62,042 bases of DNA from Enhydrobacter aerosaccus (lineage in GTDB: Bacteria > Pseudomonadota > Alphaproteobacteria > Reyranellales > Reyranellaceae). Every line of letters starts with the position of its first letter. Within the stretch, counting starts at the first letter, position 1. Location: assembly GCA_903915535.1 (NCBI GenBank), contig CAIWTJ010000215.1:1-62042 (forward strand). The letters run 5' to 3'. The notes under the pieces are model-generated. The model was given only the letters and a program-made list of their open reading frames with translations. It was not told the origin of the DNA and ran no database searches. Below, piece by piece: positions 9,292-17,355 of the stretch. The position numbers were made by a program, and so were the translations under genes.

Positions 9292-9864
9292 ATGATCGTG
9301 AAGAACGTGTTCGTCTATCTCATCGGATTTGCCGGAGTGGGAAAGCTCACGACCGCACGGAAGCTGGCCGGGCTCCTGGACGCACGCGTCGTCGACAATC
9401 ATTGGATCAACAATCCGATCTTCGGACTGATCGACAGAGACCACGGCGTGCGGCTGCCGCCGTCGGTCTGGGAGCAGACCCGGAAGGTGCGCCACGCCGT
9501 CCTCGAGACGATCGCGACGCTTTCCTCCCCGCAGGCGAACTTCATCCTGACCAACTCGCTCGCCGAAGACGATTCCGAGGATAGGCGAATCTACGAAGAG
9601 CTGCGGACCACGGCGGAGCGCAGGAACGCGCTGTTTGTCCCGGTGCGGCTGCTGTGCGACGAAGAGCAGTTGATGAAGCGCGTGGTATCGCCTGACAGGG
9701 CTGCTCACATGAAGCGGATGAATCCGGTCGCCGCGACCGAGGAATTGCGAACGAAGACGCTGCTCTTTACCCATCACGCAAACGAGTTGACGCTGGAAAC
9801 GTCGGCGAGCACGCCCGACACAAGTGTGCGATTGATCTTCGACCATATCGGCAGGATCTCGTAG
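9292..9864 (+). CDS. P-loop kinase-like protein
   Basis: About 190 residues from the ATG at 9292; a TTG at 9274 would add six residues. The N-terminus carries a Walker A variant GFAGVGKLTTA right after a beta strand (VFVYLI), followed by LDARVVDNHWINN. There is no clear Walker B, but EELRTKTLLFTHHANEL near the end resembles the lid/C-terminal helix of small gluconate/shikimate-type kinases. Proteins of this shape are annotated as AAA-family or shikimate-kinase-like, with unknown substrate. A GNAT gene follows six bases later, so the two form a small operon. Confidence 0.7.
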   Translation: MIVKNVFVYLIGFAGVGKLTTARKLAGLLDARVVDNHWINNPIFGLIDRDHGVRLPPSVWEQTRKVRHAVLETIATLSSPQANFILTNSLAEDDSEDRRIYEELRTTAERRNALFVPVRLLCDEEQLMKRVVSPDRAAHMKRMNPVAATEELRTKTLLFTHHANELTLETSASTPDTSVRLIFDHIGRIS

Positions 9865-9870
9865 GCCCGC

Positions 9871-10416
9871 ATGGCAAGCAAAGTGACCTTGACCGGGGCC
9901 CGCCTGGTTCTCAGGCCGCCCCGCGCCGGTGACGTCGAAGAGCGCCTTTCCCTGGGCAATGCGCCGGAGATCATGCGCATGTTCGGCGTCGATCCGGCCA
10001 CGCTTCCCGTCTTCACGATCGATGCTGCGGAAAAGGACCTGCAAAGGGTGGCGGATCACCCCCACGCATGGGTCATCGAACATGACGGCAGGTATCTTGG
10101 CGAGATACGGCTCCACGGTCTCGATGCTCACGACCGACGCGCGCGTCTTGCCATCGCCCTTTATGATAGCCGCAAACTCGGGGGTGGATTGGGCAGGGAG
10201 TCCGTTTCGTTGGTCCTGGATCACGCCTTTGGAGCGCTTGGCCTCCATCGCGTCAGTCTGCGCGTCATCGCCTACAACGAACGGGCGATCCGATGCTATC
10301 GGGCGTGCGGGTTCAAGGAGGAAGGCCGGGAGCGCGAAGCAGCCTGTGTCGGCGGCAAGTGGTTTGACGACGTGATGATGGGGGTGCTCGCGAGCGACCG
10401 CTGCCGGGAAGAATAG
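9871..10416 (+). CDS. GNAT-family N-acetyltransferase (RimJ/RimL type)
   Basis: A 181-residue protein with the Acetyltransf_3 pattern: GARLVLRPPRAGDVEE at the start, WVIEHDGRYLGEIRLHGLD, the acetyl-CoA loop GGGLGRESVSLVLDHAFGALGLHRVSLRVIAYNERAIRCYRACGF split over residues about 103-147, then EEGREREA. Such enzymes acetylate N-terminal amines of proteins or small molecules. It lies six bases after the P-loop kinase-like gene and is probably co-transcribed with it. Target unknown. Confidence 0.88.
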   Translation: MASKVTLTGARLVLRPPRAGDVEERLSLGNAPEIMRMFGVDPATLPVFTIDAAEKDLQRVADHPHAWVIEHDGRYLGEIRLHGLDAHDRRARLAIALYDSRKLGGGLGRESVSLVLDHAFGALGLHRVSLRVIAYNERAIRCYRACGFKEEGREREAACVGGKWFDDVMMGVLASDRCREE

Positions 10417-10422
10417 CGGATA

Positions 10423-10460
10423 AATCAATTCATGGGTCCCTGAGGGAATGTGGGTTGATT
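10423..10460. terminator. Stem-loop after the GNAT gene
   Basis: AATCAA (10423-10428) pairs with TTGATT (10455-10460), and inside it CAT/ATG and TCCC/GGGA pair around TGA. The hairpin begins seven bases past the GNAT stop and precedes the GFA gene. No clear T run follows, so it may be a weak terminator or an operator. Confidence 0.35.
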
Positions 10461-10511
10461 GGCCGATGCGCTCCTCTAAAGGATCGCCTCCCGAGATAAG
10501 TGGAGACAAAA

Positions 10512-11033
10512 ATGGCGCGTCATGAAGGCGGATGCCTGTGCGGCGAAGTGCGGTTCGTGGTGGATACGGAGCCGATGCGCGTCACGGTCTGTCACTGTCG
10601 CTTCTGCCAGCGCACAACGGGCACGGCGTATCTCGTCGAGCCAATCTTCGCCAAGACCGAGTTTCACGTCACTGCAGGGACGCCCAAGACCTACGACCTG
10701 ATCTCCGCGGGAAGCGGCAAACGCGTGACCATCCACTTTTGCGGCAGGTGTGGCGCTAGGGTGATGCTGGGCTTCGAGCGCTTTCCCGACCACGTCGGTA
10801 CATTCGCCGGATCCTTCGACGAGCCGGGAAAACTCGGCCTCGCCTCGGGCATCGTGCGGCACCTGTTCACAGGGGCGGCGCAAGACGGCACCGTCCTTCC
10901 GGCGGGCGTGCCGCTGTACCATGAGCATGCCTTCCGTCCAGATGGCTCGCTGAACGAGGCCAAGGTCCTGACCGAGCCGGGCGATTCAGCCCGGGGTGCA
11001 ATTCAGCGCCAGTCGCGGACACCCGTACGTTAG
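10512..11033 (+). CDS. GFA (glutathione-dependent formaldehyde-activating) family protein
   Basis: A 173-residue zinc protein starting MARHEGGCLCGEVRF; GGAG lies before this ATG, so I reject the GTG at 10500. Cysteine motifs follow the GFA/CENP-V fold: CLCG (residues 8-11), CHCRFCQR (about 28-35) and CGRCGAR (about 78-84). Members bind zinc and sometimes glutathione; most are not proven formaldehyde enzymes. The last about 15 residues (ARGAIQRQSRTPVR) look poorly conserved. Single gene with no functional partner adjacent. Confidence 0.87.
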   Translation: MARHEGGCLCGEVRFVVDTEPMRVTVCHCRFCQRTTGTAYLVEPIFAKTEFHVTAGTPKTYDLISAGSGKRVTIHFCGRCGARVMLGFERFPDHVGTFAGSFDEPGKLGLASGIVRHLFTGAAQDGTVLPAGVPLYHEHAFRPDGSLNEAKVLTEPGDSARGAIQRQSRTPVR

Positions 11034-11118
11034 CGGACGCTCCATCGCCTCCGTTCTTTTTTCGCTCCCACGCCCTGTGCTAGGTACGGTTCATTGCTTG
11101 GGGGCTGGGGAGCCGGAA

Positions 11119-11547
11119 ATGACGAAGAGAACGACGTTCGCCGTATGGGCGGGGATGGCTTTGTGCGCGATGGGATTCGGCCCGATGACGGCCGCGCCGG
11201 CGCAAGCGGAGGCACGGTTCGGCTGTGCCTGCCTGCACAACAAGACGGAGCATCGGATCAATTTTCGCTACAAGTGGGGCAACAAGGACTGGACCGCCGA
11301 TTACCTGCGCAGCGGCAACCAGGAGACGCTGTGCTGGAGGTATGCCGAAGGGTCGACTTCGTCTCCCGAACTGACATTCCAGATCGATGTCGACCTGACG
11401 GGCGGCGCTGCCTGGACGACCTATGCGCTACCGCGCGTGCAAGCCAACAGCAACAGCTGCGAGGCCGTGGCTCACAACTTCCACTACGAGGTGAATTACA
11501 AGCCCAACACGAACCGGCAGTACCTGTACATGACGCGGCGGCCGTAG
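11119..11547 (+). CDS. Small secreted protein, function unknown
   Basis: A 142-residue protein starting MTKRTTFAVW, with a hydrophobic signal segment ending around PAQAEA (residue about 31), so likely exported. The mature part has CACLHN, a single LCW and SCEAV, giving four cysteines that could pair, and is rich in aromatic residues and Asn near the end (NYKPNTNRQYLYM). I do not recognise the family. Neighbours are unrelated: a GFA gene upstream and a convergent DUF1835 gene 34 bases downstream. Confidence 0.7.
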   Translation: MTKRTTFAVWAGMALCAMGFGPMTAAPAQAEARFGCACLHNKTEHRINFRYKWGNKDWTADYLRSGNQETLCWRYAEGSTSSPELTFQIDVDLTGGAAWTTYALPRVQANSNSCEAVAHNFHYEVNYKPNTNRQYLYMTRRP

Positions 11548-11581
11548 AGCGCCGTCCCGGGCTTTCGCGCGTTCACGGTTC

Positions 11582-12304
11582 TCACCTTGGTCGCGCGATG
11601 CGCGTTTTGCTCCAGTCCCGGGGATCGCCATCGGCCACGAGCTTGCCGGCCTCCACCAAGGCGACGACGCGCGCGATGAGCAGCACGTTGCCGACTTGGC
11701 CGTCGGCATCGATGACCATGACTTCGCTCACGACGCGGATGATCCGCTCGCCTTCGATGGGTGTTCGCTGCAGGAGGAACGCATCGAAGCAATCGATCGG
11801 CGCGGAGATCAACCCGTCGGGCGTATTGAGCCGGAAGGCCGCGTTCTCCGCCTTCAGAATCCGCCAGCGCTCGCGTGCTTGCAGGCGCGCCTCGGCCGAA
11901 AGCGGCCGCTCGCTGCCGATGAGCGGTCGCAACCTCTCGCCCCGCAGATGGCTCACCCGCAGCTTTCCCGGTGTGACGTCGATCACCCGATAGGGGCGGT
12001 CGCCCAACCGGTCGACGCAGGCGAGGAAACAGGCGTGCTCCTGCGCGCAGAGACGGCTGGTCCAGAGCACCAGCCTTTCGCTCGTGCCGGTCACGCGTTC
12101 CCAGAAGAGCGCCAGCTGGCCGTCGTCTGCGTCCTCGTGATAGCGCGCCCACCAGGCAACACGCGCCGCCGGATCGTCGGTCGAGATGGGCCCGCAACTG
12201 AGATCGTCCCGGCAGGCCAGCACCTCGTCCTCGAGACCGGCCAGGGCGATCGCTTCCCGCAAGGAGCCGCCGGCAGAATCGCCCGGCGCAATGTGGAGAG
12301 TCAC
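11582..12304 (-). CDS. DUF1835 domain-containing protein
   Basis: A 240-residue protein starting with GTG (VTLHIAPGDSAGGSLREA). The N-terminal pattern HIAPGDSAGGSL, then LACRDDLSCGPI and WERV at about 60-70, matches DUF1835. The C-terminal part has a helical segment (RPLIGSERPLSAEARLQARERWRILKAENAAFRL, about 135-168) and a predicted strand region. The start overlaps the stop of the upstream 278-residue gene (GTGA), so the two are made together. Biochemical role unknown. Confidence 0.72.
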   Translation of the reverse strand: MTLHIAPGDSAGGSLREAIALAGLEDEVLACRDDLSCGPISTDDPAARVAWWARYHEDADDGQLALFWERVTGTSERLVLWTSRLCAQEHACFLACVDRLGDRPYRVIDVTPGKLRVSHLRGERLRPLIGSERPLSAEARLQARERWRILKAENAAFRLNTPDGLISAPIDCFDAFLLQRTPIEGERIIRVVSEVMVIDADGQVGNVLLIARVVALVEAGKLVADGDPRDWSKTRIARPR

Positions 12305-13137
12305 GGCACGATCTCCTCGGCGATGCCGCCGTCCAGTACCAGATCGTCGTTCGCGTGCATCAGCCATAGTCGGTCGACCGTGTAGCGCAGGATCGGCCGC
12401 TCCCACCATCGTTCGATCAATGCGCCCAAGGCGGCCGCCTCCTGCGCATCCAGGTCGTCTTTCAGATTGTAGAGGCCCACGACGTATAGATCGGTCTCGC
12501 GGCGGCCAAGCGCGCGCTGCAGTACCCGAAAAAGATTCTGCCCGTCGCGGCACTCCGGGTAGACGCGCAAATAAAGCCGGCCGACATTGATGTCGCCCGA
12601 GAAGATGCCGCGCAACTCGACCGCCACAGGCGTAAGTCTTCGCACTTCCCGGCGTGCACGCTCCGCGATGTCGTGCGCGGCGTCGCCAATTCCGTTGCAG
12701 AGCGTGGCGTGCAGCCTGTCGCGCCGGCGCGGAAGAATTTCCCAGGCGATCTTGGAAGCGAAAGGAAGCGTTCCTATTTCTCCGGCGAGTTCCCGAAAGG
12801 CCGGCGACGCTTCGAGCTGGTCGGGATCGACCGGCAGGCCGAGAGAGAAGGCCGTCGGGTGCCGGCCCATGACATAAGGCTTGCCTTCGCGGGACGCGAT
12901 CACGCGCGGATGGTCGGGTGCAACAAGCGGCAGATGGGCGAGGCGGTAGGACTCGTCGAGCAGCAGGCCGCGGCCGCGCTCGAAAATTGTTCGGCTCCGC
13001 TGGTAACCGAGGTCAGACTCGGCGCAGAAGACAGGGCTCTGTTTCACCCCGGCATACATTTCAGCTTCAGTAACGACCGTAATCGCTGGTTGGAGTTGCG
13101 CGGCTGTAGAATAGGGGCATGGGACTTCGCCTGCCAT
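12301..13137 (-). CDS. Conserved-looking protein of unknown function, possible 2H-phosphoesterase fold
   Basis: Up to 278 residues from the ATG at 13137; a second ATG at 13059 is possible. I do not recognise the family with certainty. A single HxT element (RLHATLC, about residue 143) followed by a later LYLRVYPE strand and VDRLWLMHAND is reminiscent of LigT-like 2H phosphoesterases, but the second HxT is missing, so this is only a hint. It is translationally coupled to the DUF1835 gene and preceded by three palindromes at 13154-13220, which suggests a regulated two-gene operon. Confidence 0.6.
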   Translation of the reverse strand: MAGEVPCPYSTAAQLQPAITVVTEAEMYAGVKQSPVFCAESDLGYQRSRTIFERGRGLLLDESYRLAHLPLVAPDHPRVIASREGKPYVMGRHPTAFSLGLPVDPDQLEASPAFRELAGEIGTLPFASKIAWEILPRRRDRLHATLCNGIGDAAHDIAERARREVRRLTPVAVELRGIFSGDINVGRLYLRVYPECRDGQNLFRVLQRALGRRETDLYVVGLYNLKDDLDAQEAAALGALIERWWERPILRYTVDRLWLMHANDDLVLDGGIAEEIVP

Positions 13138-13153
13138 CCGCTCGCTATTTTTT

Positions 13154-13220
13154 CGCTAATTTAGCGGTTACTTTTGGTAACGTTTTTATTCCCGTATTTA
13201 AAAGCGTTACTTTTCGTAAC
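13154..13220. promoter_or_regulatory. Cluster of three palindromes upstream of the DUF1835 operon
   Basis: Three symmetric elements lie in 67 AT-richer bases: CGCTAATTTAGCG (13154-13166, perfect), GTTAC-TTTTG-GTAAC (13167-13181) and GTTAC-TTTTC-GTAAC (13206-13220). The two GTTAC copies start 39 bases apart. They sit immediately upstream of the minus-strand gene at 13137 and just after the hyuB stop (13230). Repeated, equally built sites fit operators for a dimeric regulator; weak terminator activity for hyuB is an alternative. Confidence 0.5.
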
Positions 13221-13229
13221 CGATCCTCG

Positions 13230-15020
13230 TCAGCGGCTCGCACGCGCCTTCTCCGTGGCCGCGACGTCGACGACGCCCTTGGCCGAGATCACGACACCGT
13301 AGTCTCGCAACGCGGTCTCGACCGAGATCACGCCGTCCAGCACGTCGTCGACGACGTCGGCGGGGTCGCGTTCGAGCGGATTGCCGTAGCCGCCGCCGGC
13401 CGGGCCGTAGCAGATGAAGCGGCCGTCCTTGGCGATGTTCATGTGCGGCACCTTCGAGGGCAGCGCGCGCGTGGTGCCGCCCGTCTCGAGGTCGAGCTTG
13501 GCGGGCGCGCCTTCGCTGCCGCCCAGGAAGCCCCACGGGCGATAACGATGGCCTTCGCCTTCGACCGAGGCGCCGCCGTCGCTGAGGAAGGTGAACTCGC
13601 GCACCGAGCCCAGGCCGCCGCGCCACTTGCCGGCGCCGGTCACGTCCTCGCGCAGTTCGTAGCGCAGCACGCGCAGCGGCAGATGCGTTTCGATGTCCTC
13701 GATCGGGTTGTTGCGCGTGTTGGCGTAGAGCGTGTCGACGGCGTCCATGCCGTCCTTGCCCTGCCGGCCGCCATAGGAGCCCTCGAAGATCTCCATGTGC
13801 ACCCAGTGCGTCTCGTCCTTGAGACCGGAGAAGGCGATGACCTTGAGATTGCCGATGCCGGCCGAGACATTGTTCGGCATCGCCGCCGACAGCGCCTTCA
13901 TCACGGTGTCGGCGAGCTGATTGCCGGGGCAGAAGCGCGCGATGGTGGGCGCGGGGAAGGTCGGATTCGCGAGGCAGCCTTTGGGCGCGATGATGGTGAT
14001 CGGCCGGATCAGCCCCGCGTTCACCGGGATGTGGCCGTGGATTTCGGTGTCGAGCAGCACCGAACGGATGGTGAGCCAGATCGCGATGTCGGCGGTGCCC
14101 TCGAGCGGCATGTTGATCGGACGGTCGGGGACCTGCGGCGCGGTGCCGGTCAGGTCGACGATCAGGCTGTCGTCCTTCTTGGTGATGGTGACGACGATCG
14201 GCAGTTCCTTCTTGTTGGCGTCGGGACTGTCGAGGTAGCCGTCGATCGCCGTCTCGGCGCGATAGACGCCGTCGGGCAGCTTGGCGATGGCCTGGCGCAT
14301 CAGCCGCTCGGCATGATCCATCAGCGCGCCGCAGGCCATGTCGAAGGTCTCGACGCCGTAGCGCTCGATCAGCTCCACCAGACGCTCCGCGCCGATGCGG
14401 GCGGCGGCGACCTGGGCATCCATATCTCCGACCACGAGATCGGAGGCGCGGATATTGTCGCGCACGATCTGCCACACGGCATCGTTCCGGACGCCGCGGT
14501 CGTAGACCTTGATCGCCTTGAACTGCAGGCCCTCGGCATAGGCGTCGATCGCCTCGACGATGCCGCAGGAGCCGGGCGACAAAGCACCGATATCGAGATG
14601 GTGCGCCGTGGTGGCCGCGAAGGCGATCAAACGGGTGCCCACGAACACCGGCACGACGAAAGCCACATCCGGCCCGTGGCTCGCGCCGGAGTAGGCGTCG
14701 TTGTGCATGATGACGTCGCCGGGGCGGATGGCCTCGCCGCGGTCCGCCAGCGTTTTCAGGATGCCGCGGATATAGCCCGGGATGGGGCCGGACTGCAGCG
14801 GCGTCGATTGCGCCGATTCAGCGAGGCCGCGTCCTTCGGCATCGACCAGCGCCGCCCCGAAATCCTCCGACTCGCGAATGATCGAGGAGTAGCTCATGCG
14901 CATCAGCTTGTAGCCCATCTCGATCGCGATATTCTCGAGCGCGCCCTGGATCACGCTGGTCGTGATCGGGTCGATGCGGTCGGGCTTGGGGACCGGCTGG
15001 CGGAGAGGGGCGGGGGTCAT
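13230..15020 (-). CDS. hyuB: Hydantoinase B/oxoprolinase family protein (HyuB)
   Basis: About 596 residues from the ATG at 15020, chosen over the ATG six bases upstream because GGGAGA is then properly spaced. Family marks are the N-terminal DPITTSVIQGALENIAIEMGYKLMRMSYSSIIRESEDFG region (about residues 16-55), GDVIMHNDAYSGASHGPD and PGSCGIVEAIDAYAEG. With HyuA it forms an ATP-dependent amidohydrolase that opens hydantoins, 5-oxoproline or similar cyclic amides. It follows hyuA on the same strand with a palindromic repeat between them. The exact substrate is not determinable. Confidence 0.93.
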   Translation of the reverse strand: MTPAPLRQPVPKPDRIDPITTSVIQGALENIAIEMGYKLMRMSYSSIIRESEDFGAALVDAEGRGLAESAQSTPLQSGPIPGYIRGILKTLADRGEAIRPGDVIMHNDAYSGASHGPDVAFVVPVFVGTRLIAFAATTAHHLDIGALSPGSCGIVEAIDAYAEGLQFKAIKVYDRGVRNDAVWQIVRDNIRASDLVVGDMDAQVAAARIGAERLVELIERYGVETFDMACGALMDHAERLMRQAIAKLPDGVYRAETAIDGYLDSPDANKKELPIVVTITKKDDSLIVDLTGTAPQVPDRPINMPLEGTADIAIWLTIRSVLLDTEIHGHIPVNAGLIRPITIIAPKGCLANPTFPAPTIARFCPGNQLADTVMKALSAAMPNNVSAGIGNLKVIAFSGLKDETHWVHMEIFEGSYGGRQGKDGMDAVDTLYANTRNNPIEDIETHLPLRVLRYELREDVTGAGKWRGGLGSVREFTFLSDGGASVEGEGHRYRPWGFLGGSEGAPAKLDLETGGTTRALPSKVPHMNIAKDGRFICYGPAGGGYGNPLERDPADVVDDVLDGVISVETALRDYGVVISAKGVVDVAATEKARASR

Positions 15021-15037
15021 CGACATTCTCCCTGTGG

Positions 15038-15148
15038 CCCATCCTTCGAGACGCGGCCCTTCGGGCCGCTCCTCAGGATGAGGTTGTGCGGCTGGCTCAA
15101 AGATAACCTCACCCTGAGGAGGCGCGTAGCGCCGTCTCGAAGGGTGGG
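15038..15148. repeat. Palindromic repeat between hyuA and hyuB
   Basis: Two arms (15038-15084 and about 15105-15148) are inverted copies of one another over about 44 bases, beginning CCCATCCTTCGAGACG and ending CTCAGGATGAGGTT on the left. Each arm carries its own small hairpin (GCGGCCC-TT-GGGCCGC left, GGCGC-GTA-GCGCC right). This build is like the dispersed extragenic palindromes of alphaproteobacteria. In the hyuAB transcript it would form a large stem-loop. Confidence 0.8.
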
Positions 15149-15161
15149 CAACAGACGCGCC

Positions 15162-17249
15162 CTAGCCATCGCTCTTCCGGATGATCAGGTTGCCCGCGGT
15201 ATCGGCCTCGAAACTATGTTGCGGCGGCACCACGGTCGTCGAGTCCATCTGCAGCACGATCGCGGGGCCCGCGATGCGCTCGCCCACGGGCAGCAGATCG
15301 CGGCGATAGAAGGTCGTCGGATAGTCCGAGAGCTTGGTGCCGACCCGGAACGTGCCGATGCCGTCGCGCACCTTGGCGGCGGCGAGCGACTTGGCGGCCC
15401 CCACGGCGGGTTTGGCGATCTTGGCGGCGCTCGCGGCGCCCACGAGCCGCAGGTTCACGATCTCGATGGCGCTGTCGGCGAAGTGATGCCCGTACTCGCG
15501 TTTGTGCACCTCGTGGAACGCGTCGAAGGCCTTGGCGAGGGCCGCCGCGTCGATTGGGCCGTCAGGGAAGGGCACGCGCAGCTCGTAGCCTTGGCCCACA
15601 TAGCGAAGGTCGCCGCGGCGTTCGAACGTCACCTTCGACAGGTCGATGCCGTCGGCGGTGAAGCGCTCGCCCAGTTCCTTCGCCATGGCGGCGAAGTCGG
15701 CGTTGATGCGGGCGAGATCGGCCGCGCCGGAGATCTGGAACGAGGTGCGGATCGCGTCGTAGCGCAGGTCGGAGATCAGCAGGCCGACGGCAGAGGTGAT
15801 GCCGGGATGCGGCGGGATGATCGTCTCGGGGATGCCCAGCATGTCGGCCACTTCGGCGCCATGCAGCGGACCCGCGCCGCCGAACGCCACCAGCGCGTAA
15901 TTGCGCGGATCGATGCCTTTCTGGACGGTGCGCGAGCGGATGGCGTTGGCCATGTTGGCGTTGATCACGGTGATCACGCCTTCCGCCGCCTCGAGGTCCG
16001 ACAGGCCGAGCTGCTTGGCGAGTTCGCCGATCACGCGGCGCGCCGCCACTTCATCGAGCGACATGCTGCCGCCCAGGAAATTGCCGCGGTCGAGGCGGCC
16101 CAGAACGACGTTGGCATCGGTGACGGTGGCCCGCGTGCCGCCGCGGCCGTAGGCGGCGGGGCCCGGCACGGCGCCCGCCGAACGCGGGCCGACCTTGAAA
16201 GCGCCGGCTTGGTCGACGAAGGCGATAGAGCCGCCGCCCGCGCCGATCGTGTGCACGTCGATCATCGGCACCATGACAGGGAAGCCCGCGATCCAGGTGT
16301 CGCGCGCGGTCGCCTCGCCGAAGCCGCCGTCGGTCACGATGCCGATGTCGGCCGAGGTGCCGCCGATGTCGAAGGTGATGAGGTTGCGCTTGCCCGAGAG
16401 GCCGCCTGCCCAGTCGCCGCCGATCACGCCCGCCGCCGGGCCGGAAAGAAGCGTCAACACCGGACGCTCGGCCACCATGGCCGGCGTGGCGACACCGCCG
16501 TTCGACGCCATGATGCGCAGGTCGGCCTTGAAGCCCGACTTCTCGATGTCGCTTTCGAGCTTGGTGACGTAGTTGCGCACCTTGGGACCGACGAAGGCGT
16601 TCATCGCCGTGGTGGTGAAACGCTCGAACTCGCGGAACTGCGGCGACACCGACGACGAGGTGGTGGCGAAGCAGTCCGGATATTCCTCGCGCACGATTTC
16701 CATGGCGCGTGCCTCGTGCGCGGGATCGAGATAGGAAAAGAGGAAGCAGATAGCGATTGCCTCGACGCCCGCGTCCTTCAGCTCGCGCACGGCGTCACGG
16801 ACTCCCTGTTCGTCGAGCGGTTCCAGCACGTCGCCGCGCGGGGGCACGAGGCGCTCCTTCACCGTCTTGCGATGGCGGCGCTTCACCAGCGGCCGGTCCT
16901 GCCAGGGAATGTCCTGCATGATCGAATAGTGCTGCGGGCGCTGGTGACGGCCGATGTGCAGGATGTCGCGATAGCCGCCGGTCGTGATCATGCCGGTCAC
17001 GGCGCCGTCATGCTCGAGGATCGCGTTGGTGGCGATGGTCGTGCCGTGGAACACGGTATCGATGGTCTCGCGCGGGATGCCGTACTTGTCGCAAAGGGCG
17101 GTGAGGCCTTCGACCACGCCGCGCGACGGGTCGTCGGGCGTCGTCGAGATCTTGTGCACGCCAATCTTTACACCCGTGTCGGCCGCCTCGGTGTCGGCAT
17201 AGACCAGGTCCGTGAAGGTGCCGCCCACATCAACGCCGATCAGCCGCAT
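15162..17249 (-). CDS. hyuA: Hydantoinase A/oxoprolinase family protein (HyuA)
   Basis: A 695-residue protein starting MRLIGVDVGGTFTD, with GGGGGAGA before the ATG; the open frame upstream is ignored. The N-terminal GVDVGGTFTD is the sugar-kinase/actin-like phosphate loop; the centre has TFDIGGTSADIGIV, IGAGGGSIA and VPGPAAYGRGG, and the C-terminus GQGYELRVPFP. It supplies the ATP-binding half of the HyuAB cyclic-amide hydrolase. It is divergent from the polyketide synthase gene at 17356. Confidence 0.94.
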   Translation of the reverse strand: MRLIGVDVGGTFTDLVYADTEAADTGVKIGVHKISTTPDDPSRGVVEGLTALCDKYGIPRETIDTVFHGTTIATNAILEHDGAVTGMITTGGYRDILHIGRHQRPQHYSIMQDIPWQDRPLVKRRHRKTVKERLVPPRGDVLEPLDEQGVRDAVRELKDAGVEAIAICFLFSYLDPAHEARAMEIVREEYPDCFATTSSSVSPQFREFERFTTTAMNAFVGPKVRNYVTKLESDIEKSGFKADLRIMASNGGVATPAMVAERPVLTLLSGPAAGVIGGDWAGGLSGKRNLITFDIGGTSADIGIVTDGGFGEATARDTWIAGFPVMVPMIDVHTIGAGGGSIAFVDQAGAFKVGPRSAGAVPGPAAYGRGGTRATVTDANVVLGRLDRGNFLGGSMSLDEVAARRVIGELAKQLGLSDLEAAEGVITVINANMANAIRSRTVQKGIDPRNYALVAFGGAGPLHGAEVADMLGIPETIIPPHPGITSAVGLLISDLRYDAIRTSFQISGAADLARINADFAAMAKELGERFTADGIDLSKVTFERRGDLRYVGQGYELRVPFPDGPIDAAALAKAFDAFHEVHKREYGHHFADSAIEIVNLRLVGAASAAKIAKPAVGAAKSLAAAKVRDGIGTFRVGTKLSDYPTTFYRRDLLPVGERIAGPAIVLQMDSTTVVPPQHSFEADTAGNLIIRKSDG

Positions 17250-17355
17250 CGCCTGTCTCCCCCGCGACGATTTTGTCGAAAGTTTGCAAAAGCCACGCCA
17301 AACCCTCTCGTGCTTGTGATGTGGCAACGATTGCGCAGAGCATACGTTGACCTGC

